Source: Dethiosulfovibrio sp.
GTDB lineage: Bacteria; Synergistota; Synergistia; Synergistales; Dethiosulfovibrionaceae
Length of the DNA: 15,287 nucleotides
Direction of reading: 5' to 3'
Assembly (NCBI GenBank): GCA_028709985.1
Contig: JAQUTB010000006.1
Coordinates: 1 to 15,287 of the forward strand
The notes under the pieces were generated by a model, which searched no databases, was not told the DNA's origin, and worked only from the letters and a program-made list of their open reading frames with translations. Position 1 is the stretch's first letter. Every line of letters starts with the position of its first letter. Below, piece by piece: positions 1-7,457 of the stretch. The translations under genes and the position numbers were made by a program.

Positions 1-562
1 GAATACCTACCAGATAGATATCATGTTCATGTCGCACTATCTGCAATTGCCCCTTAGTCTCTGTTGACCAACGGATGTACATCTCCGCATAATTTGAATC
101 AAACACAGTAAGGGTCTGGTTTCCCGATCCTTTCCATACAGCCTCCGTAAGCTCTCCCCGTCGAAAGGGACCATCCACGAGAGCTGTAAGTAATCGGGCT
201 ATTCTTGAATGATCTCGAAGAATAAACTTTTTTTCGTAGCCCGAATAGACAAGGATATCGTCCAGCCCCAAATCACGAAGCAAACTGATGAGAGAAGCAA
301 GTGCCTCCGGTTGGTCGAACGGTTCGCCACCAGAAATTGTAACGCCATTAATGCCTCTATCTACTTCAAGGAAGTATCGTACTCGCTCTTGGACGCTCTC
401 TATCGACGTTTTAAAACTTTGGTCAAAGGGCTGATTTTCCGGGGCAATACACCCTTCGCAACCGATAGAACATCCTTGGAACCATATACCAATTCTCCTA
501 CCGGGACCAAGCGTTTCAACAGGACAATGAAGAAGGCGAAGCAGCATAGTATCCTCTTTCAT
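1..562 (-). CDS. Radical-SAM protein, NrdG-like 4Fe-4S single-cluster family (partial, C-terminus off the left edge)
   Basis: The frame is open from an ATG at 562 to the left edge, giving 187 residues without a stop. It shows the radical-SAM signature C-X3-C-X2-C at C31, C35 and C38 (GCSIGCEGC), which binds a 4Fe-4S cluster and S-adenosylmethionine. The SAM-binding SGGEPF motif is at 77-82. VDGPF (129-133) and GSGNQTL (146-152) are motifs typical of the activating-enzyme group that includes NrdG of anaerobic ribonucleotide reductase. Family members generate a 5'-deoxyadenosyl radical, often to install a glycyl radical on a partner. The start overlaps the stop of the ATPase gene (ATGA), so translation is probably coupled. 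A second ATG at 547 has a better ribosome site (AGAGG, 5 nt upstream) and may be the true start. No class III reductase gene lies in the window, and the neighbours are an ATPase and a kinase, so a plain NrdG role is doubtful. The partner may lie further left. Confidence 0.9.
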   Translation of the reverse strand, partial: MKEDTMLLRLLHCPVETLGPGRRIGIWFQGCSIGCEGCIAPENQPFDQSFKTSIESVQERVRYFLEVDRGINGVTISGGEPFDQPEALASLISLLRDLGLDDILVYSGYEKKFILRDHSRIARLLTALVDGPFRRGELTEAVWKGSGNQTLTVFDSNYAEMYIRWSTETKGQLQIVRHEHDIYLVGI

Positions 563-2445
563 ATATTCTTCTCATTCCTAACAATCTCGATCGACCAGCC
601 ATCATCATTTTTATTAATACCTGTTAAAATAAGGTGCGTTTTTTCGCCGCTATGGATGTCTTTCTCGAATAAGGCCCGGGAGAGGGGGTTTATAAATATC
701 TCCTCCAGATTATTGCCAATCCCTCTGCCTCCCATAGAGAGATCGGCGCATACAAATTCCGCAAGTTTCTTTCTTGCAGCTTCGTCTACATCAAGAGTTA
801 TCCCGTGCGTATCTTCTAATCGAAAAAGAACATTAGCTAGCATTGCGTTGAAAATTCGCTCAGCAGTGCCTGTGCGGATAAAGTCAAAGACAACGATATT
901 CTTTCCGATACGATTGAGAATTTCCGGTCTGTTTATCTTGTACTTAAAAAAATCGTTAATGGCGCCAACTATTTTATCAGATACTTTTTCATACTCCATA
1001 TCTGGTGAAACGATTTGAAGTTTTTCTCCGTCCGGGAGTTGCTCGTAAACACCGAGATTACTGGTAAAGATGATAAGGCACTCAGAAAAATAGACCGTCT
1101 CACCCCTACTAGAGGAGAGTCTGCCATCGTCAAGAATCTGTAGAAACATGTCCAGAATCTTGGGGTTAGCCTTCTCTATTTCATCGAAGAGCACAACAGA
1201 GAAAGGGTTCTGCTTTACGGCATTGGTGAGTTCGCCGCCCACATCGTATCCAACATATCCAGGAGGGGCTCCAACAAGACGCTGGTCGGAGTGCTCCTGT
1301 CCAAATTCGCTCATATCGAAACGTATATAGCTGGTGGGCGAACCGAAGACCAATTCTGTGATAGACTTAGCCAACTCCGTCTTACCAACACCTGTGGGAC
1401 CTGCAAAGAAGAGAACCCCTTTAGGTCTTTGGGAATACCTAGAGAACTGTGCTCCTGAAAGGTTAAACACAGATCGCTTGAGGATATCGGCAGCGTGACG
1501 AATAGCGTGATTTTGCCCCATGACCTTTTCGCTGAGCAGAGTTTCAGCATCAGCAATTTTTCCGAGATCCAGTTTGGACCAAAGATTTTCAACAACACCA
1601 AGCTTATAACCACGTATAGCATCAGCTACCTCAGCAAAGCGAAGCTCTTCCTTCCGGGCAAGCTGGACAATGGATACAATTTCCTCTGCAAAGAGGCCCC
1701 TTGTCTGGGAAACGAAGATAGAAAGGTTCTCTCTCCGCCTGTTTTCATCCATATCATCGAATCCTATCATCTTGGGTGCAATAGATTCGACTATACGACG
1801 ACGTATCTCATAATCCGGGCGCGGCAGCGGGAGGACACGAATCTTCTGATTCTCCAGAGCAAACCATGCGGGAAGGTCGTTTTCCTTATCCAGTATCCAC
1901 ATAATCGGATTAAAACGTGGATAAAGAGGTGTAGCAGGTGCACCAGGAGAGATTGGCTCTCTCCCTGACCTATTAGGAATTTTAGGTGAAGCATTCCCAG
2001 CCAGGCGAAACATCCGGTAGAAAAAGTCTTCGGAGTCGGGCCGACAGAGCTCCTGTATTCTGGAAGCAAAGTTCAGTATGATAGCAACGTGCACCTTATC
2101 TGTCTCGACGAGTTTTTCTATAACATTGGCTACATCTGAGAGCTTAGCCTTAATAAGATTGCCATTACAATCTATTTGCTCTCCAGTTACATCATTGAAA
2201 AGGGCGGGGGATCCTTCAAGAAGGGAAAATCCGATAAGAGGCTCGTACTTGACCACTAACGAGTACCCTTCACGCTTTAGCGTTTCTTGGAGAAAGTCGC
2301 AGAGACGAAAAGTGCAAACCACGCCCTGCTCAATTTGCAGAGGATAGACATCATTAACATTCCCCCACAGGATAAATTGTGACTTGACCGGTAAAAAACG
2401 GAGTAGTTCTCTTGCCCACTTTAGGGGAATAAACTCAGCGCTCAT
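559..2445 (-). CDS. Hsp100/ClpB-type AAA+ ATPase with a degenerate first AAA-like domain
   Basis: This 628-residue protein has a complete ClpA/ClpB D2-type ATPase module in its second half: Walker A GPTGVGKT (349-356), pore loop GYVGY (396-400), Walker B VVLFDE (417-422), sensor 1 TSN (461-463), arginine finger in NRPEILNR (505-512) and a GGRGI sensor-2-like motif (572-576) in the D2-small domain. Such ATPases thread or remodel protein substrates through a hexameric pore. Residues 1 to about 280 look like a decayed AAA core. LILWGN-like and IMWILD strands and a PLPRPDYEIRRRIV segment (206-219) fit the end of an AAA fold, but there is no P-loop. No ClpP-binding IGF/IGL loop is visible in D2, so remodelling rather than proteolysis is likely. 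It overlaps both neighbours by 4 nt (ATGA). The true Clp N-domain, D1 ATPase and ClpB middle domain are all absent, so this is not a housekeeping ClpB. The substrate is unknown. Confidence 0.92.
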   Translation of the reverse strand: MSAEFIPLKWARELLRFLPVKSQFILWGNVNDVYPLQIEQGVVCTFRLCDFLQETLKREGYSLVVKYEPLIGFSLLEGSPALFNDVTGEQIDCNGNLIKAKLSDVANVIEKLVETDKVHVAIILNFASRIQELCRPDSEDFFYRMFRLAGNASPKIPNRSGREPISPGAPATPLYPRFNPIMWILDKENDLPAWFALENQKIRVLPLPRPDYEIRRRIVESIAPKMIGFDDMDENRRRENLSIFVSQTRGLFAEEIVSIVQLARKEELRFAEVADAIRGYKLGVVENLWSKLDLGKIADAETLLSEKVMGQNHAIRHAADILKRSVFNLSGAQFSRYSQRPKGVLFFAGPTGVGKTELAKSITELVFGSPTSYIRFDMSEFGQEHSDQRLVGAPPGYVGYDVGGELTNAVKQNPFSVVLFDEIEKANPKILDMFLQILDDGRLSSSRGETVYFSECLIIFTSNLGVYEQLPDGEKLQIVSPDMEYEKVSDKIVGAINDFFKYKINRPEILNRIGKNIVVFDFIRTGTAERIFNAMLANVLFRLEDTHGITLDVDEAARKKLAEFVCADLSMGGRGIGNNLEEIFINPLSRALFEKDIHSGEKTHLILTGINKNDDGWSIEIVRNEKNI

Positions 2446-3989
2446 TTCATTTCCCTTCCCTGTCTTACGCTCTCTCTAACTGGTTTGCTATGGCGAGAGG
2501 CAATTTTATCGTCGATAACCACGTCAAGCGGCTCTTCACCGGGTTCCTTACAATGGACAGGCTTCAGAAAAATGCCTTCCTTCTCCATTGAATCATAGAA
2601 GGCATTCAGATCTTTGCACCATTTCCTTCCGGTTTCCTCATCTTTTTGGCATTGATACTCCCCTCCGGCTTTTGCCTCATCCTCGTTTGCGACGACGCGG
2701 ACCAATCTCGTGGCTAATTTTCCTCCATCAATGCGGACAATAACTCTATATCCTTTGTACGGTGACTCCAGATAACAGATCTCTCCTGGTGGAAGCGAGG
2801 TAACCGGATCTCCTACGAATACCCTATCCTCGGCGATAAGAGAGTAGCCCATTTCGCCCAGAACACTCCCCATCTTACGAGCCACCGCGTCATCCAATAG
2901 GGAGTCAAGTTGTTCCGCAAATATGGTTTTAATTTCACAGTAAAGGGGAGAGAAATCGTTTCTGTCTACTTTTTCTGAACTAAGAAGTTCTTCCATCCGA
3001 ACAATAACAGACTCAGAGTTCTTAGTCCGCTTCATGACTGGCAGAAGTTCCCTAATTTCTTGCTTGAAGAGTTCTGTGAGCACCTTACACTCTTTTAGCC
3101 TACCGTAGGTGGTCTTGACCTGATCACGTATTGAGGAGATCCGGAAATGACTGGTGCAGCAGGTCGCCTCCTCCATAAGAGGGCGTAAAATTTCGGCCTC
3201 TTGTCTGTCAAAAAAAGCAATTCGGCCACCGAAGTCCGCGATATCAGCCCGCATCAATTCGATATCCTTATTTTGCTCCGCAGCTTCAACCTGGGGAGCA
3301 GGTGGAGGCACAACAAAAATATCCTCAACGATACCTTCAAGGGAGAATGTAGCGACCTTATTCATTTGCACTGCAAAGTTATTTGCTTTGCTAATCAAGG
3401 AGTTCAATTGATTTATTTTTCGGTTAACAGGTAGATTTTGAACTTCCTTGGCCGAGGCCAGCAACTTCTTCCAATCACTACGAAAGCCGGGGAGCATGTT
3501 TGATTCAACTGTGGACACGAGGGATTCAAAGCCGGAGACAAGAGAACTAGCCATTTCTTCATCCATCTTTGCCTCAAGAAGCTTGCCTCTTATCTCACGA
3601 AAAGATTCTTTGACAGTCGTATGGCCACGCTGGATGTCCAGCTTACAAGATGAGAGAGTCTGCTGGAGAAATTCTTTAAGAGAGCGCTTGGCCGTCGTGT
3701 CACTCAGCATGTCAATTTGAGCAGAGAGTTCCTTTGATAGTCCCTCAGCAACTTTGACAAGAGCCTTACGCTGTTCCTCGATACGGCGTTGCTCTTCGAG
3801 ACGACGTTGCTTTGCTTTTTCTGCACGTCGATCTTCAGAAGCCTTCGAAGTAACGTTTGCCCCTATGCCCGACTCTTTGTCTCCCAGAAGATATGCCACT
3901 CCTAAAACAGCACCGACAGCTAAGAACCCTACACCAAAAATTACAGCCTCCAGACACAGTCCTACTTCTGACACTCTGGCTTGACTCAT
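2442..3989 (-). CDS. Membrane-anchored coiled-coil protein of unknown function
   Basis: I do not recognise this 515-residue protein. Residues 12-36 form one hydrophobic segment rich in Gly, Ala and Val, with no cleavage site, so it is likely an N-terminal membrane anchor. Residues 52-80 are a highly charged Arg/Glu/Gln coiled-coil (RRLEEQRRIEEQRK). Residues 80 to about 360 are predicted mostly helical, interrupted by a Pro-rich linker near VVPPPAPQVE. The last 150 residues look like a globular alpha/beta domain (KMGSVLGEMGYSL onward), with a Cys at EICYLES and two more at EYQCQ and KWCKD. The ATG at 3989 is preceded by AAGGA at 9-nt spacing. The stop overlaps the ATPase start (ATGA), so the two are translated together. 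This suggests an adaptor or scaffold that tethers the ATPase to the membrane. That role comes only from context. Confidence 0.88.
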   Translation of the reverse strand: MSQARVSEVGLCLEAVIFGVGFLAVGAVLGVAYLLGDKESGIGANVTSKASEDRRAEKAKQRRLEEQRRIEEQRKALVKVAEGLSKELSAQIDMLSDTTAKRSLKEFLQQTLSSCKLDIQRGHTTVKESFREIRGKLLEAKMDEEMASSLVSGFESLVSTVESNMLPGFRSDWKKLLASAKEVQNLPVNRKINQLNSLISKANNFAVQMNKVATFSLEGIVEDIFVVPPPAPQVEAAEQNKDIELMRADIADFGGRIAFFDRQEAEILRPLMEEATCCTSHFRISSIRDQVKTTYGRLKECKVLTELFKQEIRELLPVMKRTKNSESVIVRMEELLSSEKVDRNDFSPLYCEIKTIFAEQLDSLLDDAVARKMGSVLGEMGYSLIAEDRVFVGDPVTSLPPGEICYLESPYKGYRVIVRIDGGKLATRLVRVVANEDEAKAGGEYQCQKDEETGRKWCKDLNAFYDSMEKEGIFLKPVHCKEPGEEPLDVVIDDKIASRHSKPVRESVRQGREMK

Positions 3990-4477
3990 CGCGACACATC
4001 CTTATTGCTACTCAAGATATCTTAGGCGTAACTATTCAATCGCCCTACCAATTTAGATCTTAAATCAGCAGTCGTTTAGTTCCTTGTGATGTAATATCAT
4101 TAAAACACAATAAACCTGAAGAGGGAGACCTATCCATGTTTCAGCCCCCCCTACGAAGAACTCTTCGAGGAAAATCAGATGCTTAAGGCTATAAAAATTC
4201 CAATCTAACCAAGTCACAAGAAGAAAAACGCAGAGGCTGAGTCAGTTAATTCGATCTTTTTGCGACATCTCTCTTGATAGGCTCCGCATCTAGAACTACA
4301 CCTCCAAGGTTTTTTTGTGAACTACATAGACAAAATATTTAAATTCTCCTTTACTGCAGAGGAATACACACGGCGAAAGAATGATAAGCTTCATCTCAAG
4401 AAGGTCCATCTCAAATAAAAAAAAACATGAATTTTGTCAGCTAAAATATAGCCTTTAAATGTCAATTTATAATCATC
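3990..4477. other. AT-rich 488-bp gap between the kinase and coiled-coil genes
   Basis: I see no intact gene here on either strand. It is strongly AT-rich, with an A-run near 4418-4426 that would give a U-tract on the minus-strand kinase transcript, but no convincing hairpin precedes it. GCTA/TAGC at about 4440-4454 is only a weak 4-bp stem. The length of the gap means the three downstream genes could have their own promoter. I could not find a good -35/-10 pair upstream of 3989. A short plus-strand frame with a ribosome site and an apparent frameshift is listed separately. Confidence 0.5.
4136..4208 (+). pseudogene. Possible decayed 5' end of a gene (transposase-like helix), frameshifted in a C7 run
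   Basis: An ATG at 4136 follows a purine-rich GAGGGAGA element. After five codons there is a run of seven C (4145-4151). If one C is skipped, the frame continues as PYEELFEENQMLKAIKIPI and stops at 4206-4208. The acidic helix YEELFEENQMLK resembles the N-terminal coiled-coil of IS66-type transposases, but only loosely. As sequenced, the frame instead ends after 16 codons. It lies opposite to the flanking genes in an otherwise empty gap, as expected for a remnant of an insertion or a lost gene. The evidence is thin and the resemblance could be chance. Confidence 0.2.
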
Positions 4478-6985
4478 CTACAAACCATTTAAAAAAGCCA
4501 TGATACCCAAAATTAAAACCACTGCACCTACACCTGGTGAAAAAAACACACTTACTAAAGCAGCAAGACCAACCAAACCGATAAAAAGCTCAATAACATT
4601 CCAGAAAATTAAGACTAAGCAAACACAAATCATCAAAATTATTGCTGTCCACGGAATAGACTGGTCTTCCTTTTTTCGACGAGCTTCTTTTTTGTTTTTT
4701 TCGAAATCATTGTTTTGAGATTTTTTTTTCGATTGGACTTGCACTGCCTTGTTCTGATTTTTATTGTTGTCCCTTTGGTTCTCTTTTTTTTCTCTTGCAA
4801 ATCGTTCTTTTTTAATCTCAACATATGTTTTAATTAATTTATCGTTATGAGAGTTACTTGGTATTCTTGAAATAACGGTCTCCATGGGCACGACCATCCC
4901 TGCTTTATCTTTATTAATAAATTTATTGTAAAGTGAAAGTAAAAGGTTACGATCACTTTGAGTAATGCTTACTTTTTTCTCTATAAAAGGAGTGATATAT
5001 ATGCGGAGAAGATTGCTTTGTGCCACCACAAGAGAATCGTTTCCTTTATATGATTTAGAAACTAGTTTATTAGAAAGATAAAAAATAACATTTATAATTT
5101 CTTTGTCATAGCCCCAAAAAAACTTTAACGCCATTTCCTTGTAGTTTTCGAAGGTTCCCTCGCAAAGCTTAGTCCTTTCCTCTCCCGTAACAAACGCCCA
5201 CGAAAAAAAGAGTTTGTTCTGCTCAAGATCTTCAATGTTGGACAAAGTGCTTGTATATTGTTCCGATGAGAGATTCAGATTAGCGATCACACTCTTAGGA
5301 CAAATATATTTTTCTGAAAAAGATTTCCATCGCTTCTTTGTCCATGGGATTTTTTTCATGTCAATGAGCGCCTTCAGAACTCGATCTAGTGACGGACGAT
5401 CACCCAAAAAGGGCAAAAAATACTTATCCCTACGTACAAGAACAGTAAGCAGTTGAAAAGCATCTGCGGGAGTATTTCCAGCTAGAAACTTAACAACAGC
5501 GAACATCTCACTTAAATTTTCTTCTTTGTTTAATTTAGAATATAGCTCTAAAAAACATAAAAGATTCCCATTCAGCAGGTTGGTGACGATTTTCGTCTCG
5601 GCTTCCCCCAAGTTTTCTTTCTTCGCGTACTTCCCTAAAAAAAGATAGATATTGTTTAATGTCAACGGCTTTCCCATAAATACTAACGGCAAAGACTTTC
5701 CGTAAGTATGAATGAAAAGGAACATCTTTTCTTCTGCGTCCTTAACCTTCTCGATAAGAGCATCCAGATCAAGTGCTTGTTCGTATTCCCCCCTTCCCTC
5801 AAGCCACATACGGATATTCCCGCGAAGCAATAACCCCTTCCCCTTGTTCCAAGATTCCTCGTTTTTTGCACACGCTATCGCTAACTCATGAAGATCGTGA
5901 CACTCTACACCCATGAAATCAAGGGGCTTCATAATCACCTCTCTTGCAACATCTTTAAGCGCTCGTTCATAGTACTCTGGAATATCGCGTTTTCCAGATA
6001 GCCATCTTGTTACTTCCTCTGCTCCCCAGCGCTTTTTCATGTCTCGCGTCAACAGACCACGTAGAAGCAGCTTGCAATCTTCCGGTAAACTCTCTGGAAT
6101 CTCAACTGGCTTCGTTGCAAGGATTGTATGAATCACCTGAGAGTTAAGTCCTTGAAAGGGGTGCTCCCCCAATGCAATTTCCAATGCGATCATCCCTAAC
6201 CCCCACCAATCGGAGGCTTTTCCCATACTTCCAACCGCCGATTCGGGGGATTGGTACATCGGCGTACCGCGAGATGATGTAAACTTCTTTGATAGCTCCG
6301 GATCCAGAATGCTTGCCACTCCAAAATCGGTGAGTACGAGATCCAATGGATACTCGGAGCGAATAAGAACGTTCCCCGGCTTCAGGTCAAGATGAAGAAG
6401 ACCATTGTCATGAAGAACAATAAGGCTAGCGGATATTTCTCGCACTACAGTATTGAATAAAGCGCTTGCACGAGTTATGCATTTTGCTTTATTTTTTGTT
6501 AGATAATTTTTCAATGAACCAAAAGGAGCAATTTCCTGTATTTCATACCATCTTTTGCTTTTTTCATCGAAACCAGTCTCAAATATGCGCACCATATCTT
6601 TTGGATTGTTCTTACTCAGTGCTTCTATTTTTTCAAGCACTTCGAATTTGGGCTCGATACCTATTCGATAAAGTTTGAGGATACGACGATCCCCATTCCT
6701 CTCAATGACGTGAATGTCCGACTCGGCACCGTAAGAAGGGAGATGTTCAACAACACGATAGTCTCCAAATGTTTCAAAGGTACCAAGATAAGTTTTTACT
6801 GATCCGGACTCTCCTTCGTACAACGTCTGGTCACTTCTCTCGGCAACTGTAGCTTCTGAACTCTTTCTTCTATTTTCAAAAAGAGTTTCTGCGGCTCCCT
6901 GCTGCTTTTTCACACTTACCACATCTCCTTCAAACATAAAACTTGTGAAGCATGTCGCACATAACCTCAATACGTAAAAAGGCAT
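4478..6985 (-). CDS. Membrane-anchored Ser/Thr protein kinase (Hanks type, non-RD) with a helical C-terminal region
   Basis: This 835-residue protein has a eukaryotic-like kinase domain at about 76-335. It has a Val-Ala-Ile-Lys-type lysine at K104 (RILKLY), catalytic loop HLDLKPGN (198-205), DFG (220-222), activation segment ending in SPES (246-249), and a WWGLG helix (260-264) after D259. The usual HRD Arg is Leu199, so it is a non-RD kinase, and the Gly-rich loop is poor (only G86 is clear). Residues 340 to about 730 look helical and repeat-like. They are followed by a Lys/Asn/Gln-rich charged linker (about 730-776) and a hydrophobic C-terminal hairpin of two or three membrane helices (777-835). 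The kinase thus faces the cytoplasm on a C-terminal anchor, the reverse of PknB, where the membrane helix leads to an external sensor. ATG 6985 has AGGT 9 nt upstream. GTG at 6913 preceded by GGAG is an alternative and would drop the odd Cys-containing leader. Confidence 0.93.
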   Translation of the reverse strand: MPFYVLRLCATCFTSFMFEGDVVSVKKQQGAAETLFENRRKSSEATVAERSDQTLYEGESGSVKTYLGTFETFGDYRVVEHLPSYGAESDIHVIERNGDRRILKLYRIGIEPKFEVLEKIEALSKNNPKDMVRIFETGFDEKSKRWYEIQEIAPFGSLKNYLTKNKAKCITRASALFNTVVREISASLIVLHDNGLLHLDLKPGNVLIRSEYPLDLVLTDFGVASILDPELSKKFTSSRGTPMYQSPESAVGSMGKASDWWGLGMIALEIALGEHPFQGLNSQVIHTILATKPVEIPESLPEDCKLLLRGLLTRDMKKRWGAEEVTRWLSGKRDIPEYYERALKDVAREVIMKPLDFMGVECHDLHELAIACAKNEESWNKGKGLLLRGNIRMWLEGRGEYEQALDLDALIEKVKDAEEKMFLFIHTYGKSLPLVFMGKPLTLNNIYLFLGKYAKKENLGEAETKIVTNLLNGNLLCFLELYSKLNKEENLSEMFAVVKFLAGNTPADAFQLLTVLVRRDKYFLPFLGDRPSLDRVLKALIDMKKIPWTKKRWKSFSEKYICPKSVIANLNLSSEQYTSTLSNIEDLEQNKLFFSWAFVTGEERTKLCEGTFENYKEMALKFFWGYDKEIINVIFYLSNKLVSKSYKGNDSLVVAQSNLLRIYITPFIEKKVSITQSDRNLLLSLYNKFINKDKAGMVVPMETVISRIPSNSHNDKLIKTYVEIKKERFAREKKENQRDNNKNQNKAVQVQSKKKSQNNDFEKNKKEARRKKEDQSIPWTAIILMICVCLVLIFWNVIELFIGLVGLAALVSVFFSPGVGAVVLILGIMAFLNGL

Positions 6986-7072
6986 CTAAAGAGTACCTCG
7001 CTAGAGGGTAACTCAATAAATTCATCGCGCTTCTTAACTCATAACCAGGCTAAACATAAATACTTTGCAAAC

Positions 7073-7264
7073 TTAATCTACGCAATTTTTATATAAATTC
7101 ACCTCAAGTATCTTTATGCACTTCTCTATTTCCGAAGCAGATCTCTTACGACGTACGATATAAATTAGAGATGGAGATAAATCCTCGCCTGATAATAACC
7201 CAAAAAGGGTAAGATTCAAAATGAAATTGGTAGTAAAAAACATCCTTAGCCCCAACCAAAACAT
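7073..7264 (-). CDS. Doubtful small hypothetical protein
   Basis: This ATG frame has about 63 codons and lies upstream of the kinase on the same strand. Its first half is hydrophobic (LGLRMFFTTNFILNLTLFGL) and its second half is basic and amphipathic (RRKRSASEIEKCIKILEV). The upstream AGAAGAG element is weak and too close to the start. I recognise no family. It could be a small membrane protein, a decayed fragment, or a chance frame in AT-rich DNA, and I lean towards chance or a fragment. Confidence 0.2.
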   Translation of the reverse strand: MFWLGLRMFFTTNFILNLTLFGLLSGEDLSPSLIYIVRRKRSASEIEKCIKILEVNLYKNCVD

Positions 7265-7416
7265 CAAACTCTTCTACTGGTTGTCAAAAACATCTACTCT
7301 GCACCTTTATGGCTTGAGCCAAAGTAAGATCTTCTTACGCTGAAAATCAGCCGAATGGTAACCAAACAGAAAAAAGAACGTGTAGAAGCCTCGGCGTAAA
7401 AAGGTCCTAAAACAGC

Positions 7417-7443
7417 AAGAGCCGTCCCCATCGGACGGCTCTT
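7417..7443 (-). terminator. Rho-independent terminator of the crotonase gene
   Basis: A perfect 11-bp inverted repeat (AAGAGCCGTCC, loop of 5, GGACGGCTCTT) begins 14 nt beyond the crotonase stop codon. On the minus strand the stem is followed by GCTGTTTTAGG, a short U-tract. On the plus strand it is followed by GACCTTTTCC, so it may also work in the other direction and insulate the gene from the AT-rich island. Confidence 0.85.
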
Positions 7444-7457
7444 GACCTTTTCCTCTC

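Larger units (their letters stand above)
6986..7457. other. Junction between the AT-rich island and GC-rich chromosome-like DNA
   Basis: This 470-bp stretch lies between the kinase start and the crotonase stop. It is AT-rich up to about 7290, then shifts within roughly 150 bp to the GC-rich style of the right half. It holds a doubtful 60-odd-codon frame (see 7073-7264) and the crotonase terminator (7417-7443). I found no tRNA, integrase, direct-repeat attachment site or complete insertion sequence at the boundary. The kinase promoter should lie in 6986-7080. TTGCAA followed 17 nt later by TGGTTATGA is a weak candidate only. Confidence 0.5.

Noticed and set aside
209..1018. 269-codon plus-strand open frame at the left end
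   Set aside because: It overlaps the radical-SAM and AAA+ genes, which have clear motifs on the other strand, and shows no domain of its own.
559..2445. Housekeeping ClpB, ClpA or ClpC chaperone
   Set aside because: The Clp N-domain, functional D1 Walker A, ClpB middle domain and IGF/IGL loop are absent, and the gene context is accessory.
4430..4477. Rho-independent terminator after the kinase gene
   Set aside because: There is an A-run giving a U-tract, but only a 4-bp stem (GCTA/TAGC) lies nearby.
7307..7402. Minus-strand frame ending in GYHSADFQRKKILLWLKP that looked like the tail of a transposase
   Set aside because: It runs through the crotonase terminator with no upstream start. I cannot name a family with this tail, so it is probably chance.
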